This document shows, piece by piece, positions 37,696 through 58,943 of a DNA stretch of 64,000 bases. The DNA lies in NCBI GenBank assembly GCA_022749755.1, contig CM040448.1, positions 12,398,481 through 12,462,480 on the forward strand, in the 5' to 3' direction. The translations under genes and the position numbers were made by a program. Source of the stretch: Azadirachta indica. Taxonomy: Eukaryota; Streptophyta; Magnoliopsida; Sapindales; Meliaceae. How positions within the stretch are numbered: the stretch's first letter is position 1; the number at the start of each line of letters is the position of its first letter. A model generated the notes under the pieces. It did not search any database and was not told the DNA's origin. It saw only the letters and a list, made by a program, of their open reading frames with translations.

Positions 37696-40600
37696 TTATA
37701 GGCTCTAATTATTTTATGCATGATTCTTGTTGACCTTGGAAATAAAATAACTCATGGAGAGATCTGATAAGATTTTCTTCCATTTTTAAGGCTGTTTCGT
37801 TGTCTATTCATTGAATAAATTGGTCTAAAACTCGTTCATACAGATCTTGAACTTTACAAAATTGCTTAATAATTACGACGTGAAATAATTTGGTCCTTTC
37901 ATTTGGAATTGGCAATGAATATAACCACAAACTTCTTAGTTCATTTTTCCTCACTTTGACTCTTAATTATAAATATCATATGGGTAACTTGACTTGTTCT
38001 ATGTATATGTATTAATTCTCGTACAAATTTTGAGAATAATATTGTTCCATCCCTTGCGTGAACAATGCAAAATTAATCAAAGGAAATTTCTAGAATTAGC
38101 ATATATATAAATATATTATTCTCAAACAAGTTAATTTACAACACACGGGAGACATTGAGAATCTCTTTTATAAGACATGTTCCATTACTATATAGGAATA
38201 CATTATTGTTTTCAGTAACTTTTAGAACAAAACTAAGATTTTTTTTTTTTAATTTTCTATAACCACTAGAAAAGATTTTTATCAATTAAATTAGTGCATT
38301 TCGAAGTTTTTTCTACATTTTACTTTAAAAAAAAAAAAAAAAGACAAATTGAATGGAAGTTTAATAATTAATGCTAAAACTTCCACGTATGGTGATAAAG
38401 TAGCTTTCATTCTTCCTCCTGATCCCACTCTCCCAAAAAGTGGGTTTACAAAATAAGCTAATCTTTCCTAAGAAGAAGTCATAGAATTAATAATGAATGG
38501 TGGATTTCGGTTACATAAAAGTAATGCATGTTGAATTGGCTTTTTCAAAACCTAACCTAGTAACACACTAAATAAATACATGAAGACGACAGGAAAACCA
38601 ATTTAGTTACTCACAAATGTATAATAATGCGTGACACATGCGTTAGATGCATATTAATTTGTGGTACGAAAGTTGGAGTAAGTCTCAATCTCTTTCCACG
38701 GTGGATTTTTTTTCTTTTTTCCAAAGAAGGTGATTTGGTTTCATATATCAAAAGAAAAATTTGGAAAATTGAATATAGAGATTATCAAGAATTTCAAATC
38801 TCCACTTTAATTAATTCATCAAAATCATTGATCTAGTATCAGTCCATTTTAGTAAGCTACAACCATTTGCATTGGTACATGTTTGTTTAGTTTCGCATAC
38901 AAAAACTGAGCTAATCAAATTAGATTAATGGATTTTACTTGTCAATATTCTTTTTTTAATTAGAATAAGTTTATTATTTATCATTTTAAACGCTTATTAA
39001 ATGAACACTAAATGTTGTTATGCATTTTTATAGAATGTAAGAAGGGTTTTGATTGCTTTTCTTTTACAAAAAAAAATTATTCAATATTACGCTTATGTGA
39101 CAATATCAATTATTTACTTTAAATCGTTGCTTTTTTTTTAACTGAAATCTGAATATAATTATTCAGATATTTAATAGTCGTTTATTTTTTAAATTAAGTC
39201 TAAATATTTGGTAAAAACGTTTGAATATAATTAAGTTAAAAATTTCGAATTAAATCTGAATGGGCAAATGTTTGAATATTTTAATATTTTTATTTTCTAA
39301 AAACATTTCTATTTTATTAAATTATTTACTAATAAAATTAAAATCCTAATTAACTATTTTTAACATATCTCTTCTCTATTATGAGTCCAATATACTTATA
39401 TTCTCGATCCTACTTATTTTATACTTTAATTATTATAATAAATTTGTATATTTATATAATCACAATTATATTATAATACAACTTATTATTTTTATTTAAT
39501 TTTTATTGATCTTTATATCATCGATTAGAAATTATTTTTAAAAAAAAAAATATATATCAAGCAAATAAATAATGTACATAATAATATAATTTTTTATTTT
39601 TTTTTATTTATTATTTTACTAATATAATCAAAATTATTTAAATATAAGTATATTATTTAAAAGGATATATATGTCAAAATACCAATTTTCAAACTTCTTA
39701 TTTTATCAAAACAAATAACTTAATATTTATTTTCAGATATTTTAAAATAAACAATAAATATATCATTTATATTTAGATTTCAGTTAAATTTAAACTTCAG
39801 TCATGTTCATACTTCAAATAAAAGAGAAAAACAACGCTACCTAAAAGTTTTTCTTAATATTCCTAAATTTTTATATGTCAAACATAAATACATAGTTATT
39901 TGTATGTAGTAAGTTCATAATTTCTATAAAAATGATAAAAAACAACTTTTAGGATTAAGTTATATATAATTATCAAAATTAATATTAAAAGGGTAAATGG
40001 GTCATTTTAAAGGGTTAGGGACCTATTTGATACAAATAATAAAAATTGTTGTAGGTTTGAAATATAAAAGATTCAGGGACCCAGATTGTACCAAATGTAA
40101 AACACATGCGAATATCGAGTTAACCGCAGCACTGTTTAACTGTTGACAAATAAAGGAATTCTTTTAGCCACTATTTAAAGATAATTTTATAATCAATCAC
40201 ATTAAAAAAAAAAATTCGTCTTTAGCCAATCACCAAATATTTAAACGAAAATAATTTTAACGTAACCATAATTTATATTACATTTAAAAGTAATTTTATA
40301 AATAATAGTCAATCGTCAAATATTTAAATAAAAATATTCTTCATAATCACTTTTAACATAATTTAATATATTTTTTATTGTTACACTTTTTAGTGCAGTT
40401 TAACTTGAAAGCATAATTTATAATACGCTTGAAATTTTATTTTTAATTTATCAAAAATCCTAATTTTTAACTAATTTAAAATCTTAGTTTTGAGTGCAAC
40501 TTAACTTGAAATCATAATTTAAGTATTAGTTTTGAGTGTGTTAGAAATTTTAGTTTTCAGTATACTCGAAGCCTTAGTTTTTAGGTGTTGAAAGTTTCAA

Positions 40601-40939
40601 AATTATAAATTAAGTCATGCTCAAAATTTAATTTTTAGGTGTACTTTTTTAATGCATAGTAAATTAGGGTTTCAAGCGTAACCATATTATGATTTTCAAG
40701 GGTACATGAAAGTGTCAAGATTGTTTGTAAAATGTGGCTACGAGGATATTTTTATTTGATTTATGATTGGTTGAATAAAGATGAAAAAAAAAAAAATTAT
40801 GAAGGTGGTTAAAGATGAAAATTGGGATAAAAGGAAGCTAAAATGAGAAATTCTCCAAAATTAAAAAGCAAAAATAAAAGCAGTGGGCTGGGCTAATCTA
40901 CATTGGGTGAAAACGAAAACGCAGAATAAGAAGAGTTGT
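35942..40939. other. Intergenic, 5 kb, between divergent MADS and oxygenase genes
   Basis: Holds the promoters of both flanking genes but no further gene. It has (TA)n at 36547-36567 and 37661-37685, and the part from 38900 to 40100 is extremely A+T-rich. From about 40150 to 40690 there are degenerate short repeats on themes such as AATTTTAGTTTT and CTTGAAATCATAATTTA. No tRNA, rRNA or transposase gene was recognised. Confidence 0.55.
40395..40690. repeat. Degenerate tandem repeat near the oxygenase promoter
   Basis: Loose repetition of GTGCA-TTAACTTGAAA-CATAATTTA and TAGTTTTxAGTGT-type segments over about 300 bp. The unit is poorly defined; it may be an old element upstream of the gene at 40940. 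Confidence 0.4.
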
Positions 40940-43469
40940 ATGGCGGAGACAGGAACAGGAACAAAGAAGAGGAAAATGAGCGAGAGAAGAAAAGCTGATA
41001 CCAAGAAATCAACAAGAAGCAGGTGGCCTATTATTAAACCCAAACAAAACCTTCAGATTTCTCGTCTCAAAGACACGGATCTCTTCACTGTACGTTCCCA
41101 ATTCCATATTCTGAGCAATTCCTTTCGTGTTTTGCTTTTTTCTTTTGGCATATTTTGATCACTCTGTTCTCTAATTTGTGCAAAATTATTCTCTGTTTCT
41201 TCCCGCGTTTCTATTTCTGTTAGTTTTTTTTCTCTGATTGTGTGTATGCTGAGGTCGTTTTTTCTTCAGTTCTTTTTGGCAATGTAAATGCGATTATCGT
41301 AATTGTTATGAAATTTGATAAGCTCACTTGTGCCCTCTTCAAAAATATTGATGGCTGCGGTGAATTCTCTGTTGAAGTTACATCATTTTTGAGGTAAATT
41401 TGAATGTGGGTTGATGTTATTGCTCTAGGATTTTAATTATACAATGTGAAATTGGAAAATGAACCAAGCTAATTGTAGGTGTAGGTTCATTCAACTGTTG
41501 TTCATAACTTTTCCGCTCCTGAACTTAGAGTTGCATGTCCTTGGACTTAGAATTTAGATTTTTGACAAGCTATATACTTTGATGTATGTGTAGATATAAG
41601 TATGGGGTTCATAATTTTAATGCAATGCTCAGTTACTGGTTAAGTCTAATATAGAATTTGAATTTTTGTGTACTAGTTCTTAGATTTATCCTTGAGCGAG
41701 AGTTCGGACTTCAAGCTGAATTTGACCCCGATGTCTTTTATTTCATTTTGTGGCTGAGAATCTGGAGTTCAAAACTGACTAGCTAAAATTTTATTTGCTC
41801 CTGCCCACACACATTGAACTTGACTATGATCTCAGTTTGCCGAGGTGATTTCTTGCACCTAAGACTTGGGATAGACTTGGCATAGCTGGGGTTATTTACA
41901 TCCATGGTTGTTCTTCTGCAATTAGGGAAGCGTGAGATGGAGAAGCATAATTAGATGGACAAGCATACTTGGGTATTTTGTGGGATAAGATATTGGGCAG
42001 ATTTTCACGTTGGGAATGTAGCAGCAATATGGAAATGGAAGGCAATAGGAAAAGAAAATATAGGAAATCAATTAATGTATTGTAAAATCGTGGGGGACCA
42101 ATCAGGGGTGAGACGAAAATTACTGGGTTTGCTCATATGTTAAGATGTTTTTACTAATGAGAAGCAGCGAATATGGTTCAGGTTGAAGTCATGAATAGAA
42201 CAAGTATGGATGTCTGCAGAAATTAGGGAAATAAAAGTTAAATATGGTCCTAGGTGAGTTGCATGGCATGCAAATGAACTTGTTGAGTGATGAATGACGT
42301 GGGATCTGCCCTTTCAGATTAATGTTTATCTTCATGTACACACTAAAAGTTGTCCTGGATATATGGCTTATTTACATTACATGATAGAATATCTTCTTTT
42401 CGACCATTTTGCTTTGAATTTTCCACATTTGTGATAGTTCTATGTTTATGACATTCAGGTGCGGAATTTCTTCTTGTCCACTGAATCAAAGGCATTTGTT
42501 AAAGCTGCTGAATCATTAGGTTTTGTTCACCAAGGGAGTCTTGGCCCGTTAAAGGGTGAAGCTTATAGAGATAATGATCGGATTTCTGTAAATGATCCTG
42601 TTCTTGCCGAGACAATATGGGAGTCCGGGCTTGGTAAATTATTTACTGACATTAAGATTCGGGGGAAGGTTGCAGTTGGCTTGAATCCAAATATCAGATT
42701 CTACAGGTTCATCGAATTTCTGCCCTGTAAATTTGATCTCATGTTTCTCATATGGATCAATGATATCAGTGCTGGGCTGGCTTGTGTGCTAATCATTTTC
42801 ACACTATAAACTAGTACGGGAAGGACTTATATAACCATACATACTTCTTCACAAGTCACAAACTAAGAGGCATCTCTATCAAATAGAAATTTCTATAATG
42901 AGTTGCTTCTGTAAAACCTAAACTGTTGTTATTGCCAATTTCTAATTCTTTTGATGTTCAGGATATGGTGTATTTTCTATATTTCAGGTATAAGGTAGGT
43001 CAGCGCTTTGGAAAGCATATTGATGAAAGCGTCAATCTTGGAGATGGAAAGCGCACCCATTATACTTTGTTAATATATTTGAGTGGTGGTTCTAAGGCCA
43101 AGGCTAAAAATGAGCGGAGTAACCCAAATGATTCTTCGTTGGAGCCTCTGGTCGGAGGAGAGACTGTCTTCTATGGTTCGAGGAATAATCTTGTGGCTGA
43201 GGTGAATTCTTTTTCCTTATATAACAAACAAATGATATTGTTATACAGGTACAACTATTTTGATCTTTTCTTTTCCCCTTTTATTAGCTTTATAGTGGCA
43301 CTGTTGCACTTTCTGCAATATTGATCATGCAATTCGAACTCTGTAGGTGGCTCCTACTGAAGGAATGGCTCTCTTACACATTCATGGTGACAAGTGTATG
43401 TTGCATGAAGCTCAGAATGTTACTAAGGGCGTCAAGTATGTATTCCGTTCAGATGTAGTTTTTGCTTGA
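40940..43469 (+). CDS. 2-oxoglutarate/Fe(II)-dependent oxygenase (prolyl 4-hydroxylase-like fold)
   Basis: Uses Fe(II), O2 and 2-oxoglutarate to hydroxylate an unknown substrate. Exons: 40940-41089, 42459-42706, 42988-43201, 43347-43469; total 735 nt, 244 aa, phases closed. The metal site is visible: His143 and Asp145 in GKHIDES, and the distal His224 in MLHEAQ. Lys234, ten residues after His224, is where prolyl 4-hydroxylases bind the 2OG carboxylate. GGETVFYG before the last exon is the usual loop between strands. The N-terminal 50 residues are very basic (KKRKMSERRKADTKKS), which could serve nuclear targeting; there is no signal peptide, so it differs from Golgi/ER prolyl hydroxylases acting on cell-wall proteins. 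Start chosen at MAET; an in-frame ATG at 40883 is upstream. Synteny points to At5g51880. Substrate unknown. Confidence 0.92.
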
Positions 43470-44633
43470 AGACTACTAGTTAAGAAAGTCGAGCAGGCTT
43501 GGTGAGTTTCAAATCAAGTCTCCTTCCTCTTTTATATTTTTTGTTAAACACCTTTCGTAACTCAGCTTTGCAAAGTCTGAGTTGGTGTTTGTTTCCAATA
43601 CAAATATAGTTTTTGAGTGACCAGTAACATAACCTCTGACAAGTTGCAGTTTTATTGGTGTTGAATTTCTGCAACTCAACAGGCAAAGCATATAGAGGAA
43701 CTTCAATTCCCCTCTCTAAATGCTTTAGATTTTTGGGGCACTGAAGAAAGTTTCTGGACTTCATTGTTTGTATAGATGGTGTGTGCTGCCCAACTGCTGC
43801 CCAACGATTGACTTTCTCTATATACTCTATTACCATGCATTTATAAACACTTGTCCTACCATGTTCGCACCTGATACAAGTTCATATATTTGTCCCTGTA
43901 TCACAGCTGTCACTAACCTAACATTCATTTTGTTGCACGGTATACAATGCTTCATCTCGAGTTACTAGCAATTTGCCTATATGCTGTTTCAAAGATGCTC
44001 AAGTTCAAAGTTCTCGTACAGATATTGGCATAACAAAAATTGGGGATGGGTGCATCATTTTCAATAAATGCTTGTTGTTCTTGTACAACTCGCACTGGCC
44101 TGTTTGCCGTATTGTTTGATAGGAGTGATATTATTTTACAACCTGGCACTTTGTAGAATTTCTTATCTTATGCCACTAGATCATATTCCAGTTTCCACAA
44201 AATGGACTTTTTTTCCCTTTAGCAGTGAAAATACCATCGAAGAAACAAGTAAACTGCTACAGGTTAGAGTTCGCAAACATGAAGAAATTATCTTATATCT
44301 CATAACTTGGGTGTCAGTTTATTCATGCTTCGGTCATGGAATAAGTTAAATGCAAAAGAAAGAAAATGATAAAGCCAGCTAAAGTTTGAAGCTTCTGCTT
44401 TTAGCTATTAATGGAAGTAGAGAGGTCAAAAACAGTAGATAACAAGTGCGTGTAAAAGAAAGAGAATCGCATGTTATTTTGCAACAAGTGATGATAGACA
44501 CTGCTTAAGTTTTATTAATGCTCGATAAAAGTCTGCAGCTGCGATATAACTTAGCGGTACCGTTTGGTTAGGACATGTTCCCCGGGAATCCTGTTTCTGT
44601 GATACATGGAGGAGCCTTGCGGCGAAAATTTCT
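43470..44633. other. Intergenic between oxygenase and subtilase array
   Basis: Contains the 3' UTRs of two convergent genes. Several short open frames on both strands lack recognisable content. No further gene seen. Confidence 0.55.
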
Positions 44634-47177
<2,544 letters not shown>

Positions 47178-47893
47178 GTATGAACTTTGCAGTCATTGCT
47201 GAATGTCTTCACGACTACTAATGCATACACCTTAATAGAAGATTAAAATGGATTATGGAACTTATAACATACTAAATTATACGAAGAAGGCAGAAACTCG
47301 TGTAACTTTCATGCCACATGAAAATAAGATATTCTATTCATCTTATTGAGATTGTCAATGGCTTCCGTGTATCTGCAGGATGCAATCAATCATGAGGTCA
47401 GAGTACTCTAATCATGGCATTGAGACTTGAGGGAGGTTTTTTTGGATACATCGAGCTGTGAAATGATCGGGAGACATACTTCGTAAGCACAAAATTTAGC
47501 TTTGTCAACAAGTGGTTCATTTCCAATGAAAATAATTATAGTATTGTAATGCTTTGGATTCTTATTTTAAATAGAATACATATGTTGGATATATCGATTT
47601 TATATCACATAAGAATATAAAAGTTTAGAATTTATAAAGTTAATATATTTATTTTTCAAGAGATTTTTATTACGATGAATATGTTCTGATTTCAAAAATA
47701 TAAAATTATTGAATAATATAATTTTTGTTGTAAGTAAAAGGTATAAAAAGAAAAGTTAAATGATTTGATTGAAATTTAGAAGGTCGCATGTCTTTTCCTT
47801 TAACTAATTTAAGAATTGGGCAGTAGGTGTATGGAGTAAGTATATATATATATGTATATAATAAAGGGAGTGGTTTGTTATGGTGGTAGTAAG

Positions 47894-47925
<32 letters not shown>

Positions 47926-47928
<3 letters not shown>

Positions 47929-48135
47929 GCAGGATCAGCAGCCCTTTTATTTTATACAAAATTTTGCATCAATTATAAACCGTTGGATATAAGCACATCC
48001 AACGGTTGAAATTGCATTTGATATATGTATTAATTATATAATCAGATACAATCTCAACCGTTAAATGTACTTATATCTAATGGTCTATAATTGATGTAAG
48101 ATTTTGTGTAAAATAAAGGGATTGTTGATTCTACC
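47926..48135. mobile_element. Foldback MITE, copy B
   Basis: About 210 bp, homologous along its whole length to the element at 25468-25674, with the same inverted arms (GGGGCAGGATCAGCAG start; TTTATTTTATACAAAAT; CCGTTGGATAT; AACGGTTGA) and the same setting between (TA)n tracts (47895-47925 and 48138-48158). Arms differ from each other at a few positions, so it is not very recent. Confidence 0.85.
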
Positions 48136-48589
48136 ATATACATATATATATATATATTTAACTTTTGCTTTCACAAATTAGAAACTAAAGAAAAAAAAAG
48201 GAAGGAAAGGAAAGAAAGGAGGAGGTGATTGGGAAGAGAAGGATAAACCAACAGAGTATAAAATTGTCACACGTTTATCATGTAATTATATTTATACATT
48301 TGGTGGATTCTAATTTTAAAACTAAAAAGTAGGGTATTTTATTATAGTTAATGTTTTGATAAACATGTATAAAATTTCTAAATCATCACGTGTTGATCAA
48401 ATTAATTATTTTTTGAGTCGAATTTAAATGATAATTTTTATACAAATGTTAAGTTTACAAATACAGTGAAAAAATTGTATTAACATGTGTTATATTTTTA
48501 TAAATGTATGATTTGTATAAAAATGTTATGAAATAATTTGATTAATGATAATGTGACGGCCATAATTGTTGTTATGATGTGGCATCGGT

Positions 48590-48775
48590 ATTTGGGGCGA
48601 CAGTTTCTGCAAATAATGTCTTTAAAGATCGTTTTTATTGAGGTGATGGTCTCTACGAATAATACTCCTAAAAATCATTTTTGGGATAATGATCCATGAG
48701 AATAATGCCTCTAAAGTACGTATGGTCAGTTTTTAGAGCGGCGGTCATTTGGAACAATGTCCGTAAAGTATGCAA
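48590..48775. repeat. Degenerate tandem repeat, roughly 45-60 bp unit
   Basis: Four diverged units each contain a GGT-x-x-TCT/CAT...GAATAATG-x-x-TCTAAAG-like segment (for example near 48610, 48655, 48690 and 48750). Not matched to a known family. Confidence 0.5.
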
Positions 48776-50386
48776 GCACAAAATTTATGGAAATTTTTTT
48801 TAATAGAATTATGTGTTTTACGTTGTTTATATGAATATTGAAATTGAAATTTTGATTTAATATTTTGCTACACTCTTTGTTGGAAATTAAAAAGTATTTT
48901 AATGTTCAAATTTGTTTATTGCAAATTTTAAAACTGTCTTTTTATATAAATATCTATTGGACATTAGCTCATCCCTATTTTTCAAGTTTAGGCAATACTG
49001 GATATATGTTAATAGAAGGTAGAGGATATTTCAGGATCAAAATTTTGTTACTTTTAAAACTATATGTAATTATGAGAGCAAGATTTTACAATATATGATT
49101 TTGATATAATGTATTTAGATTTTAAAAGTTATGAAACTAATTATATTTTATTAAGTAATGAAATAAAGCAGTTGGTATTTAATTTTATTGAAAGTATTTG
49201 AAGTAAAATTTTAAAACTTTCAGCATTACTTATTTGACGTATACTACATTATAACGAAAATTTTGTCAAAATTTCTTAAAATTAGAGATGTTACACGTAT
49301 AATTCACGTCTTATGATTTAATATGTTGTGACAAATAGAGCTTCAAGTTCCAATATCCATGGAGTAGCAACCACAATGCATTGCAATATGTAGAACAGCG
49401 TAACACATTGGATCAGCTTAAGGGAGTATTAAACATGGAATAAGGGAGATGCGAGCTTAACGTGATTGTCAATTACCTGAATTCACAACTTTGATCATAA
49501 TCTTAATTGAATTTAGCATTTCTATAAACAACGAATGTTTCTGTTACTGAAATAAGAGCATGTGTCTGAGCGCATGGCTCCAGATAATTTCTTGTTTCTG
49601 TTCACAGCACAATCTTGCATTTTATCATACACTCTGTTGGCTATGCCTTGTAATTTCCTTAATGAAAGGAAACTTATCAGGTTTATTCTCAACCATTTAT
49701 AAGGAATAAAGCGACTTAATCTGAGCAAGCGTGATTTGATTTATTTCTGGTTATCACTAGAATTTAAAATTAGTTAGGCTTTTTCGTGTTTTGGAGTCCC
49801 GATATCATTATCAGCAGGTTATAAACATAAAACTGGTTGATTCCATGTAAGAAGAATATTCACTAAATTTGTGGCCTACATTTACTAATCGGTACAGTAT
49901 ATCAGCCTGTTTCCAGCATAGTGTATTTATGTATATTATATGGGTTTGTATTTTCCGTATGAACCTGACCAAAGTATATATTTGGGCATTTAGAACAAAA
50001 TTATAACTTTGAATTCTTTTTCATCTTAGTGAAATTCAGCTGCTCTCTCTTCCGTAGTTTTTCCTCCAAAAGTTTAGAAGGTTTTCCATATAAATTCTGC
50101 GTTCTTTTGTGATTGTTTTGATTACTTGAATATCATAACATTTTGAATTTGGGTAGAGTTGTTCAAGCACTTCTAAGAGAAAGATATGATGTTGTCAAAT
50201 CAAATCCAGCTGAACAATAACAAAACTCAAACAAGATAATGAACAAGCGTTCATACTAGCCAAATGGCTGGAGTACATATCCGGTTGTACATTTATGTGA
50301 CATTATTACGGTTTTACTGCTACAATGGCGGATATATCTACATCATGCAGGCAATACAATATAAACTGAGTTATTATTTTGGTGAC

Positions 50387-53792
<3,406 letters not shown>

Positions 53793-53848
53793 TTTGGGGA
53801 TATGAAGATTGAGTGGGGCGAGTTTGGAGTCTCATGAAAGTTTAACGT

Positions 53849-53857
53849 TATATATAG
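53849..53857 (-). promoter_or_regulatory. TATA box of subtilase copy B
   Basis: CTATATATA on the - strand, 57 bp upstream of the copy B ATG. The promoter core looks intact although the reading frame is broken, so a transcribed pseudogene is possible. Confidence 0.55.
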
Positions 53858-54835
53858 GGAAGCTTTCTTGGCATTGTACACCTTAACTTTGGTGGCAAAA
53901 AAGCCGGAGTTGTTCTTAGTTTGCATACGGTTTGTGATCATCGTCTCATTTTATATAGAACAAGGAGTTTCATTTCTTTTACTTGGGCTGTTCTAGTATG
54001 AGTAATCATCAATTCTGCTATTGGAAATAATAGAAATGGTATTTTCAGCTCTCTACATATTTCTCATCTTTTTGGCTGTATGCGTATGTGATATCTAGTC
54101 TTTGTATTTAGTTCTCCTCTGTATGAACTTTTAACAACTTTTGCGCGTCTGTTTCAATAAAAAAGTGCATAGCAGGTCAAAACTTGTAAGACATTGTCCA
54201 CTCCGTCTTAGACTCTTAGTTGAGTATAAAAAAGAAAAAAATTGTAGAAATGCTGTGGACTATTTGGTAAATGACAAAAAATATATATTGATGATAGAGT
54301 TAATAACGTCAATGCTTTATTAATTGTAAGCCTGCTGGAACTTTGCTTCACAACCATTTACTTGCATTTCCTGCATGGCAAGATTTGCATATCAACGATT
54401 CGGAAGGTAGCAAAGTTCATTTGCAAACATTGGAACACAGAAGGTAGCATGCAAAAACTCAGAAGGTAACCTTTCTTCTTATGCTGTTGATAATTTCATA
54501 CAAGCTCATAAAAAATGACTACAGACATAATTATAAGTACTTCATGTTTTGTTTAATAAGGACTACGGAGTTGGCGGAAGGCTAACAGCCAGGTTTTTCA
54601 ATTTCCGTGTAATGCAACAAGTATAATCTCAAAATTTTTAGTTATTTGGCCATAAGAGGGAAATCAAATTTATTTCAATTCTATAGAAAATGCCGTAACA
54701 TGATACATGTTACATTGTTATTAACTAGGCCCCAACCCGGTGGCAGGGAGGAAAGGATTTGGCTTATGACTGTTTCTTTCACTCAACAGTGCAAGTTTCA
54801 CTGTTATATCTGCAATTTTTCCGGGAAAGGACTTA
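53858..54835. other. Intergenic between subtilase copies B and C
   Basis: A+T-rich with no recognisable gene; contains the promoter of copy B and the 3' flank of copy C. Confidence 0.6.
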
Positions 54836-58038
<3,203 letters not shown>

Positions 58039-58088
58039 CGAGTAAAGATACTCGCCAATTCACAAGTTGCTACTTGTACTTGGCATAT

Positions 58089-58110
58089 ACCCCGTATATA
58101 AATGCGGGGT
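58089..58110 (-). promoter_or_regulatory. TATA region of subtilase copy C inside a short inverted repeat
   Basis: The - strand reads ATTTATATACG about 55-65 bp upstream of the ATG, flanked by perfect 6-bp arms ACCCCG and CGGGGT. Position fits a core promoter; the arms may be chance. Confidence 0.45.
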
Positions 58111-58600
58111 TTGTGCAGCAAAAAGTTTTTGATGGGAGATACTTGTAATCACCAGATGCCATTGTTTTTCGTGTTACTGAGGTTAGCGATAATCGCCCAC
58201 ATTTCACATTTTTTTATAAACAATCAAGCCTTCAGAAACTTTGTCATTATCTTGTTGTGGTGTCGTGCTTGTTGCAGTACATTAACTTAGGGGTTTCAGT
58301 CATTCACTAAGAGTTGAAACAATTAGCAACTAATCTGGCTCTAATTCTTATTTATTTATTATTATTGCCATCATCATTGCGTGGAAACGGTTGAAAGTGA
58401 ATAAGCACAAGAAGGTTTTTCCAAATTAAATCTAAATTTGCTTCTAAATTAATTTTATTTACTGGTTAAACAGAAGTCAAACAAGATAAACAGTTTGTTC
58501 GATGAGGGGGAGAATAAGAGAGGGACAAAATATAATAAATTATGATTTCCACGTCTTAAAGTCAGTGACGGCAAAAGATCGATCGTGGTTGATTCTTGAT

Positions 58601-58632
<32 letters not shown>

Positions 58633-58943
58633 GTATACCTATACATTTAAAGTAAGGGGTGGGCAAAAGCCTAAATTATTTTTTAAATCCCGTTACCTGT
58701 TCTCAAATTAGTGTTTTGAAATCGAGTGGAGAGTAAACTAAGCAACACCCTAAATTACCTCCGCCAACTTTCGATGGCACTCGACATATACACTCAATTC
58801 AAAAGAAAAAACGATTTTTATTTCAATTTAAAATAATGCAATACATAATCAATTTCACAGCCGAATTCAATAAAAACGAAGGGAGAAAGTGATCTGCCTT
58901 ATTAATACCGATCTCTCTCATATCTCTCTGAGTCTCAGCTAAC
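58111..58943. other. Intergenic between subtilase copy C and the peroxidase
   Basis: No gene seen. A (TA)n run with CATA repeats lies at 58600-58635. Confidence 0.6.

Larger units (their letters stand above)
47178..50386. other. Intergenic between subtilase copies A and B
   Basis: A+T-rich, no intact gene. I looked for the missing 5' exons of copy A (a YVVYMG-coding stretch on the - strand) and did not find them. Contains the second MITE copy (47926-48135), TA runs, and a degenerate repeat at 48590-48775. Confidence 0.6.
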
